Assembly: GCF_002288925.2 (NCBI RefSeq)
Contig: NW_022098072.1
Coordinates: 22,489,489 to 22,553,488 of the forward strand
Reading direction: 5' to 3'
DNA from: Delphinapterus leucas
Taxonomy: Eukaryota > Chordata > Mammalia > Artiodactyla > Monodontidae
DNA: 64,000 nucleotides
Shown here: positions 1 to 11,466 of the stretch, one piece after another
Layout: every line of letters starts with the position of its first letter
Numbering within the stretch: the first letter of the stretch is position 1
Made by a program: the position numbers and the translations under genes
The notes under the pieces: model-generated
The model's database searches: none
Told to the model about the DNA's origin: nothing
The model's input: only the letters and a program-made list of their open reading frames with translations

Positions 1-719
1 CACAATGAATTTTAAAAGCAGTGAAAATCACTGAATTACAAACAAAAGTAAAAAATGTTCAGATCTTGGAAGCATTATGTTGAGAGAAAAAAAGCAAGTT
101 TTAGAAGACTATATACACAGGATGCCATTTTCATAAAACTTAAAACCGAGCAAAGCTAAAAAATGTTCTGTTCAGGCATATATACAAATGTGATAAACCT
201 ATTTTTTTTAAAAGGAGTGAATAATAGGTTCAAAATTCAGGATATTTGTTACCTCTTGGGAGGAGACAAGAGGACAGGATGAGGGAAAAAACATAAATAG
301 AAGCAAGCTATTGGTAATATTCCAGTTATTGAGTTAAGTGATAGGCTCTTGACTGTTATGCTTTGTAAGATAATATATAAAGCAAGGAATGGGGCTAGGT
401 ACTGTTGGGAGTGGGATGACAGGGTGTTATTTCCAACATCATTTAAGCATAATTTTAAATTACTTACATAATGCCTCTCTGAGAAGGTAACATCTGGGAT
501 AAGACGTGAAGAAAGTGCAGTAATAAGGGAAGAGCAACTTGAAAGGCTTGAGGCACAGGTAAAGCAGAGACACGCTACGGAGAACAGTGGGCATCGGGGA
601 GAACAGAGTGGTAAGGCACTGATGATTCTAAAGAGAAGGAAACCCTACGTAGTGCTTGCTTGCTGTTTGCAGTGGTTCTGCTTTTGGCACAAGTCATTTG
701 GGTAGCAGAACTGGATGGG

Positions 720-756
<37 letters not shown>

Positions 757-944
757 TACGCGGGCCTCTCACTATTGTGGCATCTCCCGCTGCGGAGCAC
801 AGGCTCCGGACGTGCAGGCTCAGCGGCCATGGCTCACGGTCCCAGCCGCTCCGCGGCATGTGGGATCTTCCCGGACCGGGGCACGAACCCGTGTCCCCTG
901 CCTCGGCAGGCAGACTCTCAACCACTGCGCTACCAGGGAAGCCC
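720..944 (-). mobile_element. CHR-type SINE with a (CA)n tail
   Basis: This tRNA-derived SINE is inserted in minus orientation. Its head is at the right end (reverse complement of CCCTGG...) and its 3' end is at the left. It is flanked by a perfect 9 bp target duplication CTGGATGGG at 711-719 and 945-953. The usual poly-A is replaced by a dinucleotide run (721-754), read as CA on the element strand. Confidence 0.9.
721..755. repeat. (TG)n microsatellite
   Basis: About 15 uninterrupted TG units lie exactly where the SINE tail should be, so the tract probably grew from the A-rich tail. Confidence 0.95.
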
Positions 945-2083
945 CTGGATGGGTTCTTGAGCACTGTCTAGCCTGTGCTCTGAGAGTTGATGAGGGCTGC
1001 CACGAGATCTGCAGCAGAGCAAGATCATGGTGTTCGGAGCAGTGAGGATAAACCTTGGTGAGCTGGCAGGGTGACTCACTGGAGAAAGAGCAAGGAGGTC
1101 AGTGCGGTTGCAGTCAATGTGAGAGGAGGGGATTTAGCCCAGGGGCAGCAGAGGAGGGGTGGGGCAAAGGTTAGGGAGGGGTGCCGGTCAGACAGAATGA
1201 CGTGGGGGCTCAGAAAGACTAGGTTTTTCATGACTAGAATTAGCATCATTTTGTTATATTATCCATCTTACCCATAATTTTTACAAATTGCATAATTTAT
1301 TTTATATATATCCTGCCCAATCTCTGATAGCAGAGTTTGGAGAGATTACCATTTTCTACTACATTATATATTTCCATAATGTTTGATTTTGTATATTTTG
1401 GTATTGTTTACAAGTAGATAAATGGTATTTTAAAAATATAAGAAAAAAATAATGCTGAGAGGAATAAAGGGTAGAAGAACAAGAGCCAGTGAAAGAACTG
1501 GTGAAAGAGCATCCAAGGTAAGAAAACGGTCAGCATAGGGTTCTAGAAGCTAAGAGTTTAAAAAGGAAGAGGTAGCCTTCAGGTGCAACAGAATGAAAGC
1601 TGAGAAGAGGCAACTTTGGGACAATTAGAAGGTCACTGGTGACACAGAAAAAATAATTTCTGTGCATTTACAGAAGCTAGACACAATAAATGAGACCCAA
1701 ATAAGTGGAAAAAAGGTAAAGGCAGATTTAGAGTACATTTTTCAAGGCCTTAGTGAGAATGGGAATCTCTGGGATATAACAATTTTTTAAATTGTAAAAT
1801 CATCAAATAAACCATTTTATGTACCATTTGTTACACTATTCGCAATTCCTAAATTTTGGATTTAGGAATTAAATCCTTTTAAAATAAAGATATAAGATAA
1901 AAACACAAAGTATGATATAAGGGAACAAAAATTGCTTCGTATAAGAAATGAAAATAGATTATGAGCTGCTGAATGGGAGAAAAGCAGGAAGTTCATCTTG
2001 GACCACTGTTAGCTCTTATTAGAAGTTCCTGCAGTCACACTATATGGAAACAGAGAATATGAATATGAGCACCACAATGGAAT

Positions 2084-2084
<1 letters not shown>

Positions 2085-2139
<55 letters not shown>
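2085..2139. repeat. (GA)n microsatellite
   Basis: About 27 GA units form a long purine tract. Minus-strand reading gives an artefactual Leu-Ser repeat ORF. Confidence 0.97.
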
Positions 2140-2143
<4 letters not shown>

Positions 2144-2371
2144 ATCTAGCTAGTTCTGAAGACAGTAGAGAATAACTTTGACGTGATCTACTTGAAGTCC
2201 ATGGAAGCTCTAAGAGTGAGGCCTGAGATGAGGGCAGAAGTGGTGACATGGTTTAGGGGAGCAGCGACTGTGAGCTCTTTTGTACAGTCTGAGAAAGGAA
2301 CCTAGAGCTTGGGCAGTATCCATAGAGAAGGGTTCCTGTAGTCAAGTAAAAATCTAGAATCACAGAGGAAA

Positions 2372-2575
2372 TTTTTTTTTTTTGCGGTACGCGGGCCTCT
2401 CGCTGTTGTGGCCTCTCCCGTTGCGGAGCACAGGATCCGGACGCGCAGCCTCAGCGGCCATGGCTCACGGGCCTAGCCGCTCCGCGGCACGTGGGATCTT
2501 CCCAGACCGGGGCATGAACCCGTGTCCCCTGCATCGGCAGGCGGACTCTCAACCACTGCGCCACCAGGGAAGCCC
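2372..2575 (-). mobile_element. CHR-type SINE, short subtype
   Basis: A minus-orientation copy starts with a T run at 2372 (the A-tail) and ends with GGGAAGCCC at 2575. It keeps most CpG sites and belongs to the roughly 205 bp subtype. No clean target duplication was found. Confidence 0.9.
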
Positions 2576-2730
2576 GGGAATCATTTTTTAATGCACACCT
2601 CTTAACTGGGCTTTATCTGTCCCCTTCAGGACGAGTGAATGTGTTACGGTCATAAGATACTTCATGTTTCAAAATAACAACAATAACAGCAAAATAAATA
2701 ACATGATCACCATGAAAATGCATTTAACTT

Positions 2731-2791
2731 AGGGAACTATATTCAATATCCTGTAATAAATCATAATGGAAAATAAAATAAATAAAAAAAT
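2731..2791 (+). mobile_element. 61 bp L1 3'-end insertion
   Basis: A very short L1 3'-UTR piece ('gggaactatattcaatatcc') followed by an A-rich tail is flanked by a perfect 16 bp target duplication AAAATGCATTTAACTT (2715-2730 and 2792-2807). The last part of the usual L1 3' UTR is absent; the tail starts soon after an internal AATAAA. Confidence 0.85.
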
Positions 2792-3023
2792 AAAATGCAT
2801 TTAACTTTTCAAAGCATTTTCACATCGATTTTCTTCTTCTTAAGGGAAATACTCAAGGACCTACAGGGCTAGGGGCAAGTCTCTGAACAACTCCATATAA
2901 CCCTCAAGATTCCACACTGAGTTGTGTTTACAGATATTATGCTGAATTTTCAAAAGACTAACTTTGACAGTGATTAATTAAGTGAAGGTATATGCTATTA
3001 AAAAACAAAGGAAACTGCAGCTC

Positions 3024-3049
3024 ATGCACACACACCCACACACACACGT
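3024..3049. repeat. short (CA)n tract
   Basis: An interrupted CA dinucleotide run of about ten units. Confidence 0.8.
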
Positions 3050-3205
3050 ACAAACCTAAAAGAATGAAAAAAGGATACCAAAATTGTTCTGACCTAGTTA
3101 CATCCCAGTTAACACAGACTATGCTTTACTAAAACCCCTCTTCTTACTGTGAACACAAAATGCCAGCTGTGAAAGAAAGTGATACTGCTGGGTTTGCACA
3201 CTTTA

Positions 3206-3219
3206 GTTACCATAGAAAC
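3206..3219. promoter_or_regulatory. X-box-like RFX motif
   Basis: GTTACCATAGAAAC fits the RFX X-box pattern of two imperfect inverted half-sites (GTTACC and AGAAAC) spaced by 2 bp. It lies in a stretch without recognisable repeats. A single motif match is weak evidence of function. Confidence 0.3.
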
Positions 3220-4045
3220 AGTAGAAATGGCAGGAGTTGGATGTCTCATATTCAAGTTATCAGCAATAAAATTGGACAAATCAAGGCTGCCGGGTTCGTT
3301 TTAGTTAAATTGTATTTTAAAGGCAAAAGTCAGGGAATTAATGTGATAAACAGTATGGTTACTCAGAAATTATTCTTGAAATATCTATATTTTAGCAGAA
3401 TTTAGTTAATTCTTGAATGTACATTCATGATGTTTTGCATGTATTCTAGATTTGCTTTTTCCTTTTATAGAATCAATTTTTTTCACAGGGTTAAATTTAT
3501 TTCAGTTAATTGGCACATCATAAATAGAACAGCCTAAAGATATACAATTATCCTACTACATTTGCTTTACACTTCCTACACCAGGACATTTGGAACAAAA
3601 ATATGAAACCCACAAGATGAGTCTCATCAGCACCAGTAAAGAAGACAGAAAAACAAACACAACTGTCTACAATCCTGAATAATAGGAAAAAACCAATCAG
3701 ACATCAACTGGACTAGTTTCTGAACAATGAACAGTGCTAGCCTAATATTAATAGCTACAACTATTCTTTTCTTTAAATACAGAAGTGGCATGACTCTCGT
3801 CACATTTCATACAGAAGTACATTCCCAGGAGAAAATTTTCAGTTTATGTTCCTTTCTTTACACTGTTCTCCATTGTTCACCTTGAACAAATAAGATTCTG
3901 TATTGTAACAAACAGGACAAAGAACTAAGAGTGAGAGACATGCTTTTTTTCTTAAGCACAATAGTCATTTGCTAGTAGCATCAGTCTATCATAATTTTAC
4001 CTCTTAAAATAACTTCATTGAGAGTAAAGGATTTAAAAATATAGA

Positions 4046-4159
4046 GAATCTGATTATTGTGACTGCAACCTCCTAAAGGGCAGGGAAGATATTTCTATCA
4101 CCACTTTATGTATCTGCTGAAATCCAGGCATACAGCGTTTAATAAATATTTGTTGAATG
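4046..4159 (+). repeat. L2 3' end (left part, split by the POMP retrocopy)
   Basis: 'gggcagggaagat' followed by 'aataaatatttgttgaatg' is the typical end of an L2 LINE. The element continues after the retrocopy at 5226-5265 with its TGAATGAATG tail. Confidence 0.7.
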
Positions 4160-4606
4160 GGTTCGCAGAGCGAGTTGAAGGTGAATGCCAGAGGACTTGG
4201 ATCTCAGCTAAAGGACAGTATTCCAGTTACTGAACTTTCAGCAAGTGGACCTTTTGAAAGTCATGATCTTCTTCGAAAAGATTTTTCTTGTGTGAAAAAT
4301 GAACTTTTGCCCAGTCATCCTCTTGAATTAACAGAAAAAAATTTCCAGCTCAACCAAGATAAAATGAACTTTTCCACACTGAGAAACATCCAGGGTCTAT
4401 TTGCTCCACTAAAACTACAAATGGAATTCAAGGCAGTGCAGCAGGTTCAGTGTCTTCCATTTCTTCCCAGCTCAAACCTTTCATTGGATATCTTGAGGGG
4501 TAATGATGAGACTATTGGACTTGAAGATATTCTTAATGACCTGTCACAAAATGAAATAATGGGAGAACCACATTTGATGGTTGAATATAAGCTCGGTTTA
4601 CTGTAA
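4157..4606 (+). CDS. POMP: POMP retrocopy open reading frame, 149 aa
   Basis: Parental POMP is a roughly 141-residue chaperone that escorts 20S proteasome half-mers and helps beta-subunit incorporation and half-mer dimerisation. Here 141 POMP codons remain open from VNARGLGSQLKDS to the C-terminal MVEYKLGLL, with no stop or frameshift. The native initiator is GTG at 4181-4183 instead of ATG. An in-frame ATG at 4157-4159 lies in the target-site duplication, that is in host L2 sequence, and adds eight residues (MGSQSELK) before the POMP part. Compared with human POMP from memory, about a dozen substitutions are present, some conservative. The new ATG has T at -3 and G at +4, a middling context. 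Expression cannot be judged from sequence; a neutral, fairly young pseudogene is the default reading. Confidence 0.85.
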   Translation: MGSQSELKVNARGLGSQLKDSIPVTELSASGPFESHDLLRKDFSCVKNELLPSHPLELTEKNFQLNQDKMNFSTLRNIQGLFAPLKLQMEFKAVQQVQCLPFLPSSNLSLDILRGNDETIGLEDILNDLSQNEIMGEPHLMVEYKLGLL

Positions 4607-5189
4607 TGCAGTGTGCTGTTCATGGAAATAGAGGGGCTGCATCTTTACAGTCATTTTTTTACTATAATTTGATGTGCACAACATTAAAAGTACTGACACA
4701 TGAGAATTTTTGCCTAAATAGTATCTGTGATCATTTGAAATTATTTGGGTCTTTGGTTTATGTGATAATTGAAAGCACTAAAGGGAGATGGTTTTAAAAC
4801 TTCTAATTTATATTAAAACAATAGCTTTCTATATCTTTAAAAAAATGTTGCTAATTAATATCATAAAACTATCCACAGGTTCCAATTCAGCCTGTTTTCT
4901 AGTTATTCCATAAATTTACTTTTGAATAACGATTATCAGTATTTGAGTCTGCAAACTTCATAGTAGCATCTTTCAGAATAAACATCTGTTCAGTGGCAGC
5001 ATTTCAAAGTAAGTACAAAATAAGAGTATTATATTTTACCTTTCAGTATAGTCCATTAATACTCATAAGAATAACACTTGCTTTATTGATGCTACTTTAG
5101 AATTATAACTATATTCTTTGATTCTTTCAGGTTGAAAAGTATAAGTTCAGAGGTTTTGATTTTGGTCTTGTTTTTAAAGTGAAAAATTA

Positions 5190-5195
5190 AATAAA
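5190..5195 (+). promoter_or_regulatory. polyadenylation signal AATAAA of the POMP retrocopy
   Basis: A canonical AATAAA about 20 bp before the residual A-tail, inherited from the parental 3' UTR. Confidence 0.85.
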
Positions 5196-5474
5196 ACAAT
5201 CAGCAGATGTCAATTAAAAAAACAGATTTGTTGAATGAATGAACAATTAAATGAATGAATGAAAATTGCCAATGCTCAGTATTCATCGTCCTTTGGTAGG
5301 CAAGTTCTCAATTTTGAAAGAAATTGTTAAGAAACCAGAGTGAGCACTTACCATGAAATATGCCAAGCTCACTTCTGAATATAGATTTTTTAAAGACCTA
5401 ATTTTAATTCAGTCCAGGGTTTCAACAATCACTCATATGCCAATGACTCCAAAATCTATACCTCTAGGTCTCTA

Positions 5475-6345
5475 AGCTTCTATATATCTAGAGATATGTC
5501 AACTGTATGCTGGCTATCTCCACAATCATCTCAAATTCAACTTGTTCAAACTGAATCTTCACTGTCTCTCTTTCTGATAGTATTCCCTTCTCAGTCACTC
5601 AATCAACAAAAGCAGAAGTCTGAACACCTGTCCTTTATTCCTAAAATCTAACCAATCCTCAGGCCTGATTATCTTACCTCCTAAAGATTTATCTGCTATC
5701 TCCCCCCCCATTACCTCTGACCTGATTCAGGCCTTCATCATTTCTCAACCAGCTCATTACAACAGCCTGAGAAAGCTGCTATCCCTGCACCCTCAAACCA
5801 ATTCTCCACATCCCTGTCTCAGTAGTGTTTCTTAAGCAAAAACCTGACCAGCTCAGCTCTGACTGACCACAGGAAAAACCCATGCTTCTAAACGTGACAA
5901 TTAAGATCCACTGTAATCTGGTCCCTACTTCTTTCTTCTTCCTCTTCTTTCACTACTTTTTTGCTTTGCCCCAGTAATATCAAAGCGCTCACAGTTTCTT
6001 ACCCCATTCCCTTATTCATGTTGTCCCCTCTGCCTGGAATGTTCTCCCCACCCACGTCCCCCAAGTCATTCTTATAAATTTCTACTCATCCTTTCAGATT
6101 CAGCTCAGTCCTCCAAGAGAGCCCCATCCCAACTGGTTAGGTATGCTTCTGTACTCTCAGTACCTTATGCATAGCTAAATCCCTGAACATACTTTACAGT
6201 TTCTCTTTTAAACCTTACTATTTTATGATTATCAATTTATGTGTATCTTCCCCACCACGCATTCATTAGGAAAGGGACTGTATTTTACCTATCCCTGTAT
6301 TTCCAGTGCCCAGCATACTGTCTGGAACACCTTAGAAGGACGAAA
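5475..6345 (+). repeat. L2-like LINE remnant, long
   Basis: A pyrimidine-rich stretch with the usual L2 3' phrases: 'ctgcctggaatgttctcccc', 'ctactcatcctttcagattc', and a final 'ccagtgcccagcatactgtc'. Orientation is plus. The 5' limit is uncertain. Confidence 0.65.
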
Positions 6346-6359
6346 TATGTTTATAAAGC

Positions 6360-7085
6360 AAATATTCTAGGTCTAAAAACCAGTACTTCCCGCACAGAAA
6401 TCCAGAAAAATGGACATTATGTTCCATAGTTCTATTAGTGTCATACTTTAGGTGTACTGTGGGTTAAATAGGCCTTTGTATTCAGAGAACCTAACCACTA
6501 TTTAAAGTGCTCTTTCTCAGCGAAAATTCCTTCCCAGTTAGAAATTATGTATCAATAACTAGATGTAGGCTGTCTTAAAATGAGCAGTCTATAATACTAA
6601 ATGCTGTGATTAATTTCATTTTACCTTAAAATGGTCTAGAGGTATCTGTAACAGGTACCTATGTTAATTAAACCTCGGTATTCATGGTAAACAGCTGCCA
6701 ACCCAGCACTGCACAACAGTTAACAATGCACTTCTTTGTCTTTGCCTTTTAGGAGTGGTTACAGGCCTGAACAGCAGAGATAAGGTTTTCTTTTCTCTAA
6801 CAAGAACCAATAAAAAGCAGCCTTTATAAAAAGCTTTATGCAAGACAAACACATGTATCTAGAAGGCAATTTACCTAACAAACTTCAAGGTCACCAACAG
6901 TATAATCAAGATATATTCCACATTGACAGCAAGGCCAGGAAACAAGGCTACAAAGGTATTCAGATGTTATCCTGTTCATTAACTAGTACAATCCATCTGC
7001 AGAGAAGCAACACTGGTAGAAAATAGTTTTCCATTTACATTTGTGACAGTCACATTCAAATCAAATAATTCATTCTTATTATCAT
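6360..7085. other. no recognisable feature
   Basis: AT-rich intronic sequence. I see no coding, RNA or clear repeat signature. Confidence 0.5.
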
Positions 7086-7089
7086 GAGA

Positions 7090-7225
7090 AATTAAGAATG
7101 TCAGAGGTAGAAGTTATCAAACAGCCCTCTCATTTTACTCATGAAGAAACACAAAAAACCTATAACCTCAACTAAGTCCACTGTCCACAGTGGCAGACCC
7201 AGGCTTAGAACCTAAGTCTCTCAGA
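7090..7225 (+). repeat. MIR-like SINE remnant
   Basis: 'ttttactcatgaagaaac' and 'gtggcagacccaggcttaga' match the conserved MIR layout in plus orientation, strongly decayed. Confidence 0.5.
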
Positions 7226-7229
7226 GATG

Positions 7230-8910
7230 CACTCCAGGCCAGGGTTATGAGAACAAAAGCACACTTGGCAAATAAACAATACTTAATTGACTTATAGTCC
7301 TCACCAACAGAAGACTTCTACCCAGATGTGTGCTTAGTAGAAAATATGATCACACAAAATAACCATCATAAATAATCTCCCAGTGAAACGAATCATCAGT
7401 CCTTAAATGCAAGGTCCCCTCTTGACGAAGATACCATCATTCTCAGTAAGGGATCTTGAATCATCCTACGGTGTTGGTCAAATAGAATGCCTGTGGTAGC
7501 ATACACATTTGTCCTAATTCATCAATTTGTAATTAAAATGGGTATATTTTATTGTATATAAATTCTACTTCAATAAAATTAATTTAATAAAATAGTATGC
7601 CTGAATTGATTCTTCAGTTCTAAACATAGGCCTCAAACTACTGGGGCTCCTTCTGTAAGCCTTCACTCCTAACCAGTTTCTGCCATTGCTGTCACTGTGG
7701 AATATATCTTGACTATATACCCTTTTAGGGACTATGAAGTTAACTTGGCAAATAGCCTTCTAGAAATGTGTTTGTCAGTACAGGCTAATAGAACTATACT
7801 AAAGTCAGGATCATCAAAAGAGCCCTGTCACCGAGCTGAACCTTCAGAGGCCTCATAAGCCACTGTGAGTCAAACCACGTCCCCTTTGAAGCTGGCCCTC
7901 TTAGAAGTATGACTCTTAGTGTGTATCACCTGCCTGTCAAACAGATGGTAGGGCACTATGCTCTAACTCAAACCAGCAGATGTGCAGGACTCTGCTGCAA
8001 GCTCCGGTTACTCGGCTATGGGCATGGATGATGGAAAAACTGACATGCCAGAAAGAATCACAGCCCCGTATCTAGAAAACACCTCAATAATACCTTCTTA
8101 CATTTGTAAGATGTGTGTCACAGTATCCAGAGCATTGTAAGAAACATTACCATACCTATCTTTACAAGGCCTTGTATAGAAGCAGTAGAAGCATCTGTAC
8201 ACAGAAGACATGACTACCATCAAAGGCCTTCAGGCTGCCATCATGAGCAGCTGAGCCACAGACTGTGGAGGACCAGCTCTAAGGAACTAGTTAGGAACCA
8301 AAGGTCACCAGCAAAAGCCCTAGTGTGATTCTTCAGCATGACAAGATCTGTAATTGTCCAAAATCACCTAAAATTGAAGGTTAGAAGATAACCAGGCCAT
8401 ACTTAACTTTTTTCATTGTTAGCTTTGCATTCTGAAAGAAATTAGGGTGACTAAATCATATTAAAATAAATGCTGCTTTCGGTCACAATTTGTCAAGTGA
8501 AACGTTAATAAATCAAATGAAAAATAATAGTCATTTGATTAGCATGGAATTGTTAGAATGAAAAGTTAAGTGAAACACTAACTTTGATCTATTTAAGCCA
8601 GTTTTTAAAAACTTTTTAAAATATAAAATATTTAGCAATATTTAAATATAAACCAGATGAAACATGCCCTACTTTTTTTTTTAAAACACCAAGAAGCATG
8701 TTTCACATATTTACAGTAGAGCTCTACTCTGTAAAGCATAAGTGGCTAGGAGGAGTATCAGGCTAAAGGAATTCTGGGGAAGCAAGTGGTTAAAAGAAAG
8801 GGCATCGCTGCACTGCTGATGATATTCAGAAGAATGGACAGAAGCTTCTACAGAAAGGAAATCAGGAGAAATTCAGGAACTCTGGAGCTAAGACAATGGA
8901 ATCAACAACA
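7230..8910. other. no recognisable feature
   Basis: Mixed intronic sequence. Short open frames here (for example 8113-8328) show no domain, no codon pattern and no family resemblance. Confidence 0.5.
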
Positions 8911-8914
8911 ATAT

Positions 8915-8970
8915 AAAGCACCTATCATTATTGCCATTTTACAAATAAGTAAACTGAGGCTTAAGTAGCA
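8915..8970 (+). repeat. MIR fragment
   Basis: 'ccattttacaaataagtaaactgaggctt' is the MIR core in plus orientation; it is cut off by the SINE that follows. Confidence 0.5.
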
Positions 8971-8992
8971 AGACTGACTATCTTGGAAATAA

Positions 8993-9335
8993 TTTTTTTT
9001 TATTTATTATTTTTGGCTGTGTTGGGTTTTTGTTGCTGCACGTGGGCTTTCTCTAGTTGTGGCGAGCAGGGGCTACTCTTCGTTGCGGTGCGCGGGCTTC
9101 TCATTGCAGTGGCTTCTCTTGTTGTGGAGCACAGGCTCTAGGTGCGTGGGCTTCAGTAGCTGTGGCCCGTGCGCTCAGTAGTTGTAGCGTGCAAGCTCTA
9201 GAGTGCAGGCTCAGTAGTTGTGGCACACGGGCTTAGTTGCTCCGTGGCATGTGGGATCTTCCCGGACCAGGGCTCGAACCCGTGTCCCCTGCATTGGCAG
9301 GTGGATTCTTAACCACTGCACCACCAGAGAAGTCC
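8993..9335 (-). mobile_element. CHR-type SINE, long subtype
   Basis: A minus-orientation copy of the roughly 330 bp subtype. It holds the repeated 'cagtagttgtggc' motif body, a TTTTGGCTG junction by the tail, and the tRNA-like head at its right end (..GAAGTCC at 9335). Several CpGs have decayed, so it is older than the short copies. Confidence 0.88.
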
Positions 9336-10365
9336 AGAAATATATTGTTTTTTAATCTAGGATCTCAAAGCTCCCATATCATAAGAATTCAGCAAGGCTA
9401 AAACTCTAAAACATTATGAAAATGCTTGCAAAATGCTGCCATGATGGCTACAGTAAGATTTTAAGGGTTTCTTTGAAGTATAAACACTTGCCTTATCAGG
9501 CCCTGTTTAGCACAGACAAAATTAAAGACTTGATGCATCTCCTTGTCACACAAGTTATGAAGAGAAGCTGTGAGGCAAAGAGAGATTTCTAGACAATTCT
9601 CCAACAACCAAGCATTTATTTTAATCAAACTTTCACAAAGAAGAACAGCACAGCACTTTTTTTCCAGCTGAGTAGAAAACAGAGGGCCATCTTTGACTTC
9701 ATATATTGGATTTTCATACAGTGCTGTTCCTAAAAAGTCTTCAAATGCTCTTTTTGGCTAAAGGACTATATTTCATGCTGTCCTTTCACTGCTTGTCAGC
9801 TAGCTGTTACAACTCAGCAGCATTACCAAACTTGGAAAACAAAGGTTTTGCTATCATTTAAAGTTTCCTTTGCATTTTTACTTTTGCTTTACACAAATGT
9901 GTGAAAAAGAAAAATAGAAATAAAAAAGTACTAATATTAGTGATAAGCATATGCCTCAGACTGCATAACAAAGAAAGAACCTCTAGGTATGTTCAAAGTG
10001 AAAAATCCTGGATCTCAATTTAACACACCCTCCAGATTTAAGTGGATTAAACTTGTGGTTCAATGCAGGGTGGGAAAGGAGGGAGGGAAGAGAAGAGGAG
10101 GGGAAAAGTAAGGAACATATACCAAATTCTGGGAATAAATCACTGAAGAATGTAAAAGGGAAGGAATAATTGGTACATTATAATGTTTTTTCACTCTCTA
10201 GAACTATCCTGAAACTCTTACTACACAAGCAACTTTTATACATGGAAAAAATTATATATGAAAGGAGGGGGCTTCCTGCATTTTCTATACTATATTATAA
10301 CTAAATTAAAAGGACAATAACGGGATCCAAACATCATTTAAAAGCCTCTCAGACTCTATGGTACG
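9336..10365. other. mostly featureless; purine tract at 10066-10110
   Basis: No gene or family recognised. A G/A-rich run (GGGAAAGGAGGGAGGGAAGA and onward) stands out. Confidence 0.4.
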
Positions 10366-10369
10366 CAGC

Positions 10370-10900
10370 TTCAGACACGGTTTCCAATCATCCCCACCCC
10401 CAGTATACACACTCTTACGTAACTACTCCTCTTGAGTGTAGGCTATACCTAGTGACTTCTAATGAACAGAATACAGCAAAAGTAATGAGTCGTCACTTCC
10501 ATGATTAACTTACAGAAGACTGTGACTTCCATCTTGCTAACACACATTCTCTCTCTCTCGCCCTCAAGTTTGCCACTCTGGTAAAGAAAACTGCCATGTT
10601 TTGAGATGCTCTATGGAGAGGTCAACGTAACAAGGAAACAAGGAGGCCTCCACCCATCAGCCTGTGAGGAAATGAATCCTGCAAATAACCACGTGAGTGA
10701 ACTAGAAGTGGACTCTTCCCAATCAAGACTTGAGTTGACTGCAACCTTTTAAAGAGACTCTGAAACAGAGAATCCAAGTAAGCCACACCTAGATTCCTGA
10801 CCCATAGAATCTGTGAGATGATAAATGTTGTTTAAACTTGGGACTTGCTGATTAAAGAAAATGAAGCAACAGACATTCTAGCTACAGAGAAATGTATAAT
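10370..10900 (+). repeat. old LTR-like mammalian repeat
   Basis: Phrases such as 'tatggagaggtcaacgtaac', 'gaggcctccacccatcagcc' and 'tgtgagatgataaatgttg' belong to a widespread old mammalian interspersed repeat, perhaps a MaLR-type LTR. The family name is uncertain. Confidence 0.4.
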
Positions 10901-11109
10901 AAATGACTCTGGGTGATTTTGGCATATTAACTGGCAAAACTACATAGTTCTGGTTTGGCGATATATTTTTTTTTTCTTCCTTATGACACACCGTTGGTTC
11001 AGGCAGAATTTTTACTGGATTTTCAACAGCGCTGTAGGTTGTTTATGACATGTTGGCTATGTATATTTTACGTGTCTATTAATAACAAATTGCCCCCACA
11101 TGTAGTATC

Positions 11110-11466
11110 TTTATTTTTTAATTAATTAATTAATTGTTTATTTTTGGCTGCGTTGGGTCTTTGTTGCTGTGCACGGGTTTTCTCTTGTTGAGGCGAGTGG
11201 GGGCTACTCTTTGTTACAGTGGGTGGGCTTCTCATTGTGGTGGATTCTCTTGTTGCAGAGCATGGGCTCTAGGCATGCGGGCTTCAGTAGTCGTGGAACG
11301 CGAGCTCAGTAGTTGTGGCTCACGGGCTCTAGAGCTCAGGCTCAGTAGTTGTGGCGCACTGGCTTAGTTGCTCCGAGGCATGTGGGCTCTTCCCGGACCA
11401 GGGCTCTAACCCGTGTCCCCAGCATTGGCAGGCGGATTCTTAACCACTGCACCACCAGAGAAGCCC
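11110..11466 (-). mobile_element. CHR-type SINE, long subtype
   Basis: A minus-orientation copy. An A/T tail with AATT repeats (11113-11138) lies at the left and the tRNA-like head at the right, ending GAAGCCC. The repeated 'cagtagttgtggc' body is intact. Confidence 0.88.

Larger units (their letters stand above)
470..2330 (+). repeat. ancient mid-repetitive element, interrupted
   Basis: Purine-rich phrases typical of an abundant old mammalian dispersed repeat run through this stretch: 'gcaaggaggtcagtg' near 1092 and 'agaaggtcactggtgac' near 1627. A SINE (720-944) and a GA microsatellite interrupt it. I recognise the phrases from many mammalian introns but cannot name the family. Both edges are approximate. 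Confidence 0.35.
4148..5237 (+). pseudogene. POMP: POMP processed retrocopy (insertion with target duplications)
   Basis: This is a reverse-transcribed, intronless copy of the proteasome maturation protein mRNA. It contains a short 5' UTR piece (from 4160), the entire coding region, a roughly 600 bp 3' UTR, an AATAAA signal at 5190-5195 and a short A-tail near 5214-5222. A perfect 12 bp duplication ATTTGTTGAATG at 4148-4159 and 5226-5237 marks L1-mediated insertion into the tail of an L2 element. It lies antisense to CDK19. The lack of introns across the whole reading frame, plus tail and duplication, separates it from the parental gene. Confidence 0.95.

Noticed and set aside
575..1045. Open frames on both strands over the SINE at 720-944, and similar ones at 20557-20821, 24540-24944, 35858-36440, 48349-48667 and 49820-50047
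   Set aside because: They translate the GC-rich body of CHR-type SINEs; the same peptides recur at every copy in either orientation.
2040..2249. 69-codon minus-strand frame with a long Leu-Ser run
   Set aside because: It is the translation of the GA microsatellite.
3160..3405. 81-codon plus-strand open frame
   Set aside because: No recognisable domain, no splice context and no family match; AT-rich sequence gives such frames by chance.
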